NCBI GenBank assembly: GCA_015494185.1
Contig: WGBT01000347.1
Coordinates: forward strand, 1-7,620
Source: Hyphomicrobiales bacterium
GTDB taxonomy: Bacteria > Pseudomonadota > Alphaproteobacteria > Rhizobiales > S144-35
Direction of reading: 5' to 3'
DNA length: 7,620 nt
Shown: one piece after another, positions 1-5,400 of the stretch
How positions within the stretch are numbered: the stretch's first letter is position 1
How the letters are laid out: each line of letters starts with the position of its first letter
Position numbers and translations under genes: made by a program
The notes under the pieces: generated by a model
What the model saw: the letters and a program-made list of their open reading frames with translations, nothing else
The model's database searches: none
What the model was told of the DNA's origin: nothing

Positions 1-50
1 ACCAACTTGCCAAAGCCTTCCCGTTTGGGCCATGGCGTTGTTTCCATCAT
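1..50 (-). CDS. possible 5' end of a leftward gene, cut by the window edge
   Basis: On the minus strand an open frame begins at tandem ATG codons (50-48 and 47-45) and stays open to the edge. It reads METTPWPKREGFGKLV from the second ATG. GGGAG lies 5 nt before the first ATG and 8 nt before the second, a reasonable ribosome binding site. Upstream in-frame ATGs also exist (M-E-T-M-G-V-Q), so the start is uncertain. A promoter-like pair lies about 55-80 bp upstream. Only about 16 codons are visible, so no family can be named. The plus strand in the same place is also open and ends in TGA at 76-78, so this could instead be the tail of a rightward gene. Confidence 0.3.
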   Translation of the reverse strand, partial: MMETTPWPKREGFGKL

Positions 51-104
51 CTGCACTCCCATCGTCTCCATCCCCTGAAAATCACCTCGTTGGGCAAAAT
101 TTTT

Positions 105-133
105 AGTATAAGGGAAAGAAAGCGAAGTGACGA
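105..133 (-). promoter_or_regulatory. possible leftward sigma70-type promoter
   Basis: Read on the minus strand, TCGTCA (133-128) and TATACT (110-105) are separated by 17 nt. They match the -35 consensus at 4 of 6 positions and the -10 consensus at 5 of 6. Transcription would start near position 98, about 50 nt before the candidate start codons at 45-50. The surroundings are AT-rich and non-coding. This is a visual consensus match only. Confidence 0.25.
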
Positions 134-137
134 CAAA

Positions 138-172
138 AGTCAATCTTATACCGCCGGTATTTGTCATTGACT
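138..172. repeat. nested dyad symmetry, possible operator
   Basis: AGTCAAT (138-144) is mirrored by ATTGACT (166-172). Inside it ATACC (148-152) is mirrored by GGTAT (156-160). The two dyads have almost the same centre (155 and 154). The element sits just upstream of the possible leftward promoter, where a regulator site or a small RNA stem would make sense. The rest of 51-349 is AT-rich and contains GGCTTAAGCC (238-247) and two GATATC palindromes (316-321, 334-339). No supported gene was found there, and no convincing terminator for the hydrolase gene that ends at 350. Confidence 0.35.
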
Positions 173-349
173 GCTGACGTTTTTCGTATCCCTTTTAACT
201 TTTTGCATTAATTGAACGGGATATGAAAGAAGGTCAGGGCTTAAGCCTTATACTTTAAGAACCTCTATGGAATTGATAGTGTTTTGCAGGATGTGTAGTG
301 TTGGCATTTTTATGAGATATCATCATATCATTGGATATCGTCGAGATAT

Positions 350-1777
350 TCAGCTTTCGATCCGCCAATAGCGGCCGCGTTCGTCGCGCACTTCCCGCAA
401 CAAGCGTTCAGCAGGCCCGTGGCCATGGGTGAGCAAGGCGAACATGTCTGAAATCATCGAACGTCCGGAAAATGGCGTGTGCCCTAAAAAGCTGGTATCG
501 CAATGGCTGGCGTCGATGATGTCGATTTCGGGGGGATAGTGGCTTAGATCGGCAAGGTCCCCTGCGCGCGGATGACGATGCACCTTTTGTGAGGCTTCCA
601 AAGCCTTGTCGTCATGGGCGGCATAAAGGGTGATTCGTGCGCCGGTCTCCCGCAGCGCTGGTACGATATCGCGCAAAAAGACATCGGCATCGATGTCTGG
701 GGCAGCGAGGATCACTTCTTTGAGCGCTGCTTTGTGCTCTTCTGGCAGGGCGGAACGCAGCCGTAACAGCGCCTGGGTCAGGGCCCGGCTGCCCATGGAA
801 TGGGCGATCAGATGCAACCGTGTTGGCGCGGTTTGCTGTAAAATATCGGCAATGAAGGCTTGTAGATTGGGTGTGGCCCATTCCACATTAGCTTCATCAG
901 CGGCATAACCTGCCACATCGCCTTGGGAGGGCCAGCTATAAAAGATCGCAGCCCCGTCAAAATTCAAATCATAGGCGATCTGAGCGGTGCGGCGGGCAGC
1001 ATCCTCGAAGCTGACATTATAGCCATGGACAAACAGGAAGGCTTGATGGGCTGCTGATTGCTGCACGCGGTTGTTGAGGGCCTCGAAAAAATTTTCACGG
1101 TCGGTGATCAAAACTTCCCGCAACATCACATGGCGGACCGGATCGGGCGAAAATTCAAGACGCCACAACCGCGGTCCTTCGAGCGCTCCCATGCGATGGG
1201 TTTTGGGAACCGAAACCCGGCAGCCGCCATAGGAAAATTCGCCACGTTCCGAACTATACCGTGTCAGCCCCTGGGCATCTTTGATCTTGGCGCGGTCGGT
1301 GCCGTAATAGACCTCGACAATGGCATATTCATTGCTCTCTTCTGGGCTGTTTTCTGATTCTGCGGCTGCACGACGATCGAAGAAAGGCTCCCGCGGCGGC
1401 CTTGCTCCATGTCCCTCGCCAGAGGGTTGGTGCCCGGAAGGGGAAGGTGAAGCTGGAGGCTCAAAGGGTGGGTGTTGCGGCTTTGTTGCCACTGTTTCCG
1501 TTTCCGGTGCCCCGGTTTGGGATATCTCTGTTTCTGGCGCAATGGTGGCGCTGCCTTCGGATGGTTCGGTTGCTGGCGCAGGCGATGCTGGAGAAGGCGT
1601 TGGGGGCGGTGGAGCTGTTGCGGCATCGGTGGCCGGGGTCTTGCGTTTGCCGCGTAATTTGACCACCAGCAGGGTCAGCCCCAAAGTCAGCAAAATACCG
1701 AACACGCCAAGCAGCGCCATGACCGCGCCAGCGTTTTCAATCAATTGCGACCAGGCATCTGTTCCCTCAACAAACAT
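350..1777 (-). CDS. membrane-anchored alpha/beta hydrolase, DUF900 type
   Basis: The protein has 475 residues from ATG 1777, chosen because GGAGG lies 8 nt upstream; the frame extends to a TTG at 1792. Residues about 16-41 form one hydrophobic membrane segment followed by the basic run KLRGKRK. Residues about 50-130 are a Pro/Ala/Thr/Glu-rich linker holding APETE twice, 10 residues apart. The catalytic domain is about 150-460. It contains FVHGYNVSFEDAARR (oxyanion region), FYSWPSQG, the nucleophile elbow AHSMGS (Ser327), LAAPDIDADVF (probable acid Asp361) and DASHCDTSFLGH (probable catalytic His425 or His433). These motifs fit the DUF900 hydrolases, whose substrates are mostly unknown. By the positive-inside rule, acidic residues before and basic residues after the membrane segment suggest a cytoplasmic catalytic domain. 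Esterase or lipase activity is inferred. It is transcribed divergently from ruvB. Confidence 0.85.
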   Translation of the reverse strand: MFVEGTDAWSQLIENAGAVMALLGVFGILLTLGLTLLVVKLRGKRKTPATDAATAPPPPTPSPASPAPATEPSEGSATIAPETEISQTGAPETETVATKPQHPPFEPPASPSPSGHQPSGEGHGARPPREPFFDRRAAAESENSPEESNEYAIVEVYYGTDRAKIKDAQGLTRYSSERGEFSYGGCRVSVPKTHRMGALEGPRLWRLEFSPDPVRHVMLREVLITDRENFFEALNNRVQQSAAHQAFLFVHGYNVSFEDAARRTAQIAYDLNFDGAAIFYSWPSQGDVAGYAADEANVEWATPNLQAFIADILQQTAPTRLHLIAHSMGSRALTQALLRLRSALPEEHKAALKEVILAAPDIDADVFLRDIVPALRETGARITLYAAHDDKALEASQKVHRHPRAGDLADLSHYPPEIDIIDASHCDTSFLGHTPFSGRSMISDMFALLTHGHGPAERLLREVRDERGRYWRIES

Positions 1778-1785
1778 GGCAGGCG

Positions 1786-1790
1786 CCTCC
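1786..1790 (-). promoter_or_regulatory. ribosome binding site of the hydrolase gene
   Basis: GGAGG on the minus strand lies 8 nt before ATG 1777-1775. It supports this ATG over the in-frame TTG at 1792. Confidence 0.7.
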
Positions 1791-1815
1791 AACTGAAAAC
1801 CAAAGGGTAAAATTC

Positions 1816-1865
1816 ATCGTGACATCACGCGTCATGATAGGTGATCAGATGTCATGCGCTGATCA
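1816..1865. repeat. cluster of overlapping dyads in the divergent spacer
   Basis: The 352-nt spacer between the divergent starts at 1777 and 2130 holds this 50-bp cluster. CGTGA/TCACG lies in 1818-1829. TGACATC (1820-1826) is mirrored by GATGTCA (1848-1854). TGATCAG (1842-1848) is mirrored by CTGATCA (1859-1865). GTCATG occurs twice, exactly 20 bp apart (1831, 1851). It begins about 40 bp before the hydrolase start, where an operator would act. No -35/-10 pair was convincing elsewhere in the spacer, and no GTTC-N7-GTTC LexA box was found although ruvB is SOS-controlled in many bacteria. Confidence 0.4.
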
Positions 1866-2115
1866 AGCCTATTTCGCTTCTTTTGCTTCTTAAGCAGCGT
1901 TCTTATCAGATGGTCATTACTCTGGTCCATGATTTTCGTCCCGATTCACGGCAGAACGGTGACAAGGTGTGATTAATGGATCATGAACAGGTCTGCAAAA
2001 GGGGGGCTTATGTTCTGGCTCTTGCCGTGCTATCGGAAGAAAGAAGAGCTGGTTGCGATTCGCGCATTGATCGCTTTGCCCGGCCTTGAGGGAACGGCGG
2101 GCGCAAAACGATGTC

Positions 2116-2120
2116 AGGAG
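2116..2120 (+). promoter_or_regulatory. ribosome binding site that sets the ruvB start
   Basis: AGGAG lies 9 nt before ATG 2130. The open frame continues upstream to ATG 1983, but no comparable site precedes that codon and the extra 49 residues do not resemble RuvB. Confidence 0.7.
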
Positions 2121-2129
2121 AACGGTGTC

Positions 2130-3209
2130 ATGGCGGATGTGGCAAATGCGGCAGATGGCGCAAATGGCGCTGGTCGGCTGATCGAGGGGGAACGGCGCGG
2201 TGAAGACGAATTTGAAACGTCGCTAAGGCCGCTGGTGCTGGAAGAATTCATTGGGCAGGCGCAGGCGCGGGCCAATCTGCGGGTGTTCATTGAGGCTGCG
2301 AAAGCCCGCGGCGAGGCGCTCGACCATGTTTTGTTCGCCGGACCGCCGGGGCTTGGCAAAACCACATTGTCGCAGATCGTCGCCCGGGAGCTGGGGGTCA
2401 ATTTTCGCGCCACCTCGGGGCCGGTGATCGCCAAGGCGGGGGATCTGGCCGCGCTTTTGACCAATCTGGAAGAGCGTGATGTTTTGTTCATCGATGAGAT
2501 TCACCGGCTCAATCCTGCGGTGGAGGAAATCCTTTACCCCGCCATGGAAGACTATCAGCTTGATTTGATTATTGGTGAAGGGCCTGCCGCCCGTTCGGTG
2601 CGTATCGATTTGGCGAAATTCACGCTGATCGGCGCCACCACCCGGGCCGGTTTGTTGACCACGCCGCTGCGTGACCGGTTTGGGATTCCGATACGGCTCA
2701 ATTTCTATACTGACGAGGAGTTGAAACAGATCGTTGACCGGGGGGCGCGGGTGCTTGGGGTGCGGATTTCCCCGGATGGAGCACGGGAAATCGCCCGCCG
2801 TGCCCGTGGCACGCCACGGGTCGCTGGCCGTCTGTTGCGCCGGGTTCGTGATTTTGCCGCCGTCGAACAGGCAGAAATCATCGATGCGGCGGTGGCCGAT
2901 CGGGCTTTGCGGCGGCTCGAAGTGGACAGCCGCGGGCTCGATGCCCTGGATCATCGCTATTTGTCGTGTATTGCTACGCATTACAATGGCGGGCCGGTCG
3001 GAATCGAGACGATTGCAGCCGCCTTGAGTGAGCCGCGCGACGCTTTGGAAGAAATTATCGAACCCTACCTTATTCAGCAGGGCTTTATTTCCCGTACCCC
3101 ACGAGGGCGGGTTTTGACACCCCAGGCTTTCCGGCATATTGGGCTGGAGCCGCCGCTGCCCGATGACGGGGGGCAATATCCACTGTTTGAGCAAGGTGAG
3201 AAGTCGTGA
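2130..3209 (+). CDS. ruvB: Holliday junction branch migration ATPase RuvB
   Basis: RuvB is the hexameric AAA+ motor that, with RuvA, drives branch migration of Holliday junctions before RuvC cuts them. The product has 359 residues, slightly longer than the usual 330-350 because of an Ala/Asn/Gly-rich N-terminus. Visible landmarks are LRPLVLEEFIGQ (about 32-43), Walker A GPPGLGKTT (71-79), Walker B LFIDEIH (119-125), sensor 1 GATT (168-171), the arginine-finger region LRDRFG (180-185), sensor 2 GTPRVAGRLLRRVRDFA (227-243) and a C-terminal winged helix with YLIQQGFISRTPRGR (313-327). All key residues are present. ruvC and ruvA, its usual upstream partners, are absent here and must lie elsewhere if present. 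The ybgC gene follows after 64 nt in the same direction and may be cotranscribed. Confidence 0.97.
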   Translation: MADVANAADGANGAGRLIEGERRGEDEFETSLRPLVLEEFIGQAQARANLRVFIEAAKARGEALDHVLFAGPPGLGKTTLSQIVARELGVNFRATSGPVIAKAGDLAALLTNLEERDVLFIDEIHRLNPAVEEILYPAMEDYQLDLIIGEGPAARSVRIDLAKFTLIGATTRAGLLTTPLRDRFGIPIRLNFYTDEELKQIVDRGARVLGVRISPDGAREIARRARGTPRVAGRLLRRVRDFAAVEQAEIIDAAVADRALRRLEVDSRGLDALDHRYLSCIATHYNGGPVGIETIAAALSEPRDALEEIIEPYLIQQGFISRTPRGRVLTPQAFRHIGLEPPLPDDGGQYPLFEQGEKS

Positions 3210-3273
3210 AGTCATGTGACTTTCTCTCGACAGCGTCAAATCATAGGGGCTCGATCATCACAGAACCACAGCC

Positions 3274-3759
3274 ATGACCGAATCATTCGAAAAATGGCCC
3301 GATCTTGCCGGCCGGATCGAGGGCCGGCGCCATATTCTGCCGGTGCGGGTTTATTTTGAAGACACCGATTTTTCGGGGCTCGTTTATCACGCCAATTTCT
3401 TGAAGTTCATCGAGCGGGGGCGTTCCGACTTTATTCGTCTGCTTGGGATTCACCATCACGAGCTCGAGCGGGGGCTGGGGTTGAGCGAGGGGGCACCGTC
3501 GTTTTTCGTGGTGCGCCACATGGAGCTCGACTATCTCCGGCCTGCGCAGATCGATGATCTGTTGGAAGTCGTGACCTGGCTCGACCAGCTGGGCCGCGCT
3601 TCGATGACCCTGATCCAAGAAGTGCGGCGTGATGAACGGGTGATTTTCCGTGCCAAGGTGGTGGTGGTATTGATTTCCAAAGCCGGTAAACCGCAACGCA
3701 TGGGGGAACTGATGCGTCAGGCATTGTCTCCCGTCATGCCTGACGGCGAAGATGATTGA
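3274..3759 (+). CDS. ybgC: YbgC-type acyl-CoA thioesterase
   Basis: This is a 161-residue hot-dog-fold thioesterase of the 4-hydroxybenzoyl-CoA thioesterase class. The signature VYFEDTDFSGLVYHANFLKF (residues 26-45) contains the expected catalytic Asp32 and the conserved His39. ERGRSDFIRLLG follows it, as in YbgC. Family members hydrolyse acyl-CoA thioesters in the cytoplasm, and the gene usually heads the tol-pal cluster (ybgC-tolQ-tolR-tolA-tolB-pal). Here no tolQ follows. The next gene, ruvX, points the other way and overlaps the last 26 bp. No strong ribosome binding site precedes ATG 3274, so translation may depend on upstream ruvB. A short palindrome (3209-3222) lies at the ruvB stop. 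Confidence 0.92.
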   Translation: MTESFEKWPDLAGRIEGRRHILPVRVYFEDTDFSGLVYHANFLKFIERGRSDFIRLLGIHHHELERGLGLSEGAPSFFVVRHMELDYLRPAQIDDLLEVVTWLDQLGRASMTLIQEVRRDERVIFRAKVVVVLISKAGKPQRMGELMRQALSPVMPDGEDD

Positions 3760-4252
3760 GACGGTCGAGAGCCCCTTGCAGAATATAGGTAGCCGCCATC
3801 TGATCGATGATTTCGCCACGGCGCTTGCGGCTCATATCCGCTTGCAGCATGGCCCGTTCGGCTGCCTGGGTTGACAACCGCTCATCCCAAAACAGGATGG
3901 GTAAATCGATATGCTGCGTCAGATTGCGGGCGAAGGCACGGGTCGACTGAGCCCGCGGGCCTTCCGATCCATCCATATTGATCGGTAAACCAAGAATCAG
4001 CGCCGCCACCTGATGCTCGAAAATATGCTGTTTCAGCAGGCCTATGTCTTCTGTGAATTTCCGCCGTCTTAGGGTCTCAAGGGGCGAGGCGATTTGATAT
4101 TCTGTATCAGAAAGGGCCAGCCCAATGGTCTTTTGCCCAAGATCGAGGCCGAGCAGGCGCCGTCCTGGTGTCAGTGTGGCGGCGAGCTGCTCCAGTGTGG
4201 TGATGGCGGGCGGGTTGTGATCTTGGGGAGGCTTTAGGGGGGGCTGTGGCAA
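3734..4252 (-). CDS. ruvX: RuvX (YqgF), RuvC-like fold nuclease family protein
   Basis: The family has an RNase H-like/RuvC fold. Members are called putative Holliday junction resolvases and are also linked to 16S rRNA 5'-end processing. From TTG 4252 the product has 172 residues. Visible motifs are LLGLDLGQKTIGLALSD (33-49, Asp37), LGLPINMDGSEGPRAQ (87-102), FWDERLST (121-128, Glu124) and IIDQMAATYILQ (148-159, Asp150), which supply the expected acidic residues. TTG 4252 is preferred because AAAGGAGAG lies 8 nt upstream. ATG 4279 (181 residues) is in frame but lacks a site, and the frame opens as far as TTG 4378 inside the inverted repeat. The N-terminus before residue 30 is Pro-rich and not conserved. 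The 3' end overlaps ybgC by 26 bp tail to tail. Confidence 0.9.
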   Translation of the reverse strand: MPQPPLKPPQDHNPPAITTLEQLAATLTPGRRLLGLDLGQKTIGLALSDTEYQIASPLETLRRRKFTEDIGLLKQHIFEHQVAALILGLPINMDGSEGPRAQSTRAFARNLTQHIDLPILFWDERLSTQAAERAMLQADMSRKRRGEIIDQMAATYILQGALDRLNHLRRQA

Positions 4253-4260
4253 TTGGAAAG

Positions 4261-4269
4261 CTCTCCTTT
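4261..4269 (-). promoter_or_regulatory. ribosome binding site favouring a TTG start for ruvX
   Basis: AAAGGAGAG on the minus strand is the strongest Shine-Dalgarno-like sequence near the ruvX 5' end. It lies inside the frame opened by ATG 4279 and 8 nt before TTG 4252-4250. It therefore argues for the TTG, although no homologues could be aligned. Confidence 0.5.
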
Positions 4270-4330
4270 GGGTTTGCATTTGCGGCAAGGTTCGAATGGG
4301 TAAAATCTGCACCTTCTGGCCTGTAGCTGT

Positions 4331-4458
4331 CCTTACATTCCATGGTGAGCGTTTTTGCATTTTCGACAAGTTTGTCAAGGGTGAAACCGCTTTGCGGCGC
4401 TTTTAGCGCCCTTGACAAACTTGTCGAAAATGCCAGTGTCAAATCATGGAATGCAAGG
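4331..4458. repeat. large imperfect inverted repeat with 25-bp perfect inner arms
   Basis: Arm 4357-4381 is the exact reverse complement of arm 4409-4433. Each arm contains GACAA-N2-TTGTC, itself a small dyad. The 27-nt loop holds two more hairpins: CCGC-TTT-GCGG (4387-4397) and GGCGCT-TTT-AGCGCC (4396-4410). After an unpaired gap of 12 and 11 nt, symmetry resumes with CCTTACATTCCATG (4331-4344) against CATGGAATGCAAGG (4445-4458), 13 of 14 matching. Patchy similarity may reach about 4317 and 4471. The two halves read as inverted copies of one 50-nt unit. No transposase or target duplication is seen. It could be a palindromic repeat family member, a MITE-like element or a cruciform/regulator site upstream of ruvX. 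Confidence 0.9.
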
Positions 4459-4522
4459 TCAGAGCTGACACCGTTTGTTTGGTTTGAATTTTGAATAATG
4501 TAGACTTTTACAACAGTGATGT

Positions 4523-4747
4523 TTGGCCTTCATCCCTAATACTCTATACCCTTCAATTTACGAAGAGCTTCCAAGGGATAGGGAAAAGCATGAAACGGTC
4601 AATGATAAAGACCTCCCGCATTATCTCCAACACGCGATCACACTTTCCTTGATTGATGAGCAGAATTTCTATAGAGCGTGTTCAGAAAAGTGGCTCCGGC
4701 AAGGGATGCCCCTGTGCATGACAAATGTGAGTGGCAAAATTGCGTGA
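4523..4747 (+). CDS. doubtful small ORF, 74 codons
   Basis: A TTG-initiated frame encodes 74 residues, with the stop 35 nt before the fabZ ATG. No ribosome binding site is visible, and an in-frame stop lies two codons upstream of the TTG. No family was recognised. The product is polar and charged (PRDREKHETVNDKD near residues 17-30) with no membrane segment, signal peptide or metal motif. Codons AGG, AGA and CTA occur, unlike the GC-rich neighbours. It could be a small accessory gene, the remnant of a larger gene or chance. The interval 4459-4782 holds nothing else supportable except a weak TTGATT-N15-TATAGA promoter-like pair (4649-4675). Confidence 0.25.
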   Translation: MAFIPNTLYPSIYEELPRDREKHETVNDKDLPHYLQHAITLSLIDEQNFYRACSEKWLRQGMPLCMTNVSGKIA

Positions 4748-4764
4748 CTTAAAGTGTGTGGCTT

Positions 4765-4772
4765 AAGGGAGG
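4765..4772 (+). promoter_or_regulatory. ribosome binding site that sets the fabZ start
   Basis: AAGGGAGG lies 10 nt before ATG 4783. It falls inside the longer frame that opens at GTG 4756, so that GTG is unlikely to be the start. Confidence 0.75.
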
Positions 4773-4782
4773 CCAATCCCCT

Positions 4783-5316
4783 ATGAGTGAAACATCAGAA
4801 ACTTCTTCCAAGACAACCTCTGCGGGGGAGGAAAACAAAACCGAACTATCGAGTGCAGATATTTTGAGCATACTCAAATTGCTGCCCCATCGCTATCCTT
4901 TCCTATTGGTTGATAGATTGAAAGACATCAAGGAAGATCAATCCTGCATCGGCATTAAGAATGTGACAATCAATGAGCCTTTTTTTCAAGGCCATTTTCC
5001 CACATTTCCAATCATGCCGGGGGTGCTTCTGATCGAGGGCATGGCGCAGACGGCGGGGGCGCTTTGCGTGCATCATATGGGGGAGGGAAAAACCCCGCCC
5101 ATCGTTTATTTCATGGCCATTGACCGGGCCAAATTCCGCCGGCCGGTGGTGCCGGGGGACACCGTGGAATTTCATGTCGAGAAAAAACGCCATCGCGGCC
5201 GGGTCTGGCGGTTTTACTGTGAAGCCAAAGTGGATGGAAAACTGGTGGCCGAAGCCGAAGTCAGTGCCATGATCACTCAAGCCGAAGTCGAGGAATTTCA
5301 AGCACGGCAGCGCTGA
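4783..5316 (+). CDS. fabZ: 3-hydroxyacyl-[acyl-carrier-protein] dehydratase FabZ
   Basis: FabZ dehydrates 3-hydroxyacyl-ACP to trans-2-enoyl-ACP in each round of type II fatty acid elongation. It competes with the lipid A pathway for 3-hydroxyacyl-ACP. The 177-residue product begins with a Ser/Thr/Glu-rich segment of about 22 residues (SETSETSS), longer than usual. The hot-dog domain follows with LPHRYPFLLVDRL (34-46), FFQGHFPTFPIMPG (67-80) and VLLIEGMAQ (81-89). Catalytic His71 and Glu85 have the 14-residue spacing of E. coli His54/Glu68. KFRRPVVPGD and AEAEVSAMI complete the family pattern. lpxA follows after 84 nt, the usual partner, but lpxD is not upstream. The first third of the gene is more AT-rich than the rest. 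Confidence 0.97.
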   Translation: MSETSETSSKTTSAGEENKTELSSADILSILKLLPHRYPFLLVDRLKDIKEDQSCIGIKNVTINEPFFQGHFPTFPIMPGVLLIEGMAQTAGALCVHHMGEGKTPPIVYFMAIDRAKFRRPVVPGDTVEFHVEKKRHRGRVWRFYCEAKVDGKLVAEAEVSAMITQAEVEEFQARQR

Positions 5317-5319
5317 GTG

Positions 5320-5394
5320 ATGACCGTGCCGCGATCTAACCGCTCCAAGGATCACAACCGCCCTAAAGACTATAACGACCCCCAAGGACCATAA
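5320..5394 (+). CDS. 24-codon micro-ORF between fabZ and lpxA
   Basis: ATG 5320 lies 3 nt after the fabZ stop and the frame ends at TAA 5392-5394, 6 nt before the lpxA ATG. The peptide is MTVPRSNR, then SKDHNR, PKDYND and PQGP, so it repeats every six residues, in phase with the 18-nt DNA repeat. It is very polar. No good ribosome binding site is visible, so translation would need coupling to fabZ termination. It may be a leader peptide affecting lpxA, or an open frame left by chance in a degenerate repeat. Repeats that are multiples of three often leave such frames. Confidence 0.25.
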   Translation: MTVPRSNRSKDHNRPKDYNDPQGP

Positions 5395-5397
5395 CTA
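5343..5397 (+). repeat. three degenerate 18-nt tandem repeats before lpxA
   Basis: The units are CTCCAAGGATCACAACCG (5343-5360), CCCTAAAGACTATAACGA (5361-5378) and CCCCAAGGACCATAACTA (5380-5397), with one extra C before the third. A fainter fourth copy may precede them (about 5328-5342, ending CTAACCG). Each unit contains an AAGGA-like core. The last core (AAGGA, 5384-5388) lies 12 nt before the lpxA ATG and is its likely ribosome binding site. The repeat therefore offers several Shine-Dalgarno-like positions of differing quality. Confidence 0.6.
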
Positions 5398-5400
5398 CTA

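Noticed and set aside
291..371. 26-codon rightward ORF at the left spacer
   Set aside because: It overlaps the hydrolase 3' end, has only a weak GCAGG upstream and has no recognisable feature.
1320..1796. 158-codon rightward frame opposite the hydrolase linker
   Set aside because: It is the Gly/Ala/Ser/Val-rich mirror of the Pro/Ala/Thr-rich linker, without a ribosome binding site or motif.
1778..2129. LexA (SOS) box for ruvB
   Set aside because: The GTTC and GAAC occurrences in the spacer are not arranged as GTTC-N7-GTTC, the alphaproteobacterial pattern.
2223..3239. 338-codon open frame antisense to ruvB
   Set aside because: It mirrors RuvB almost completely and shows no recognisable motif, so it is a codon-bias artefact.
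4107..4442. 111-codon minus-strand frame overlapping the ruvX 5' end and the inverted repeat
   Set aside because: The downstream part is out of frame with the conserved RuvX core and shows no domain. It is discussed only in connection with the C7 tract.
4331..4458. CRISPR repeat or insertion sequence end
   Set aside because: There are only two opposed copies, with no spacer array, transposase or target-site duplication.
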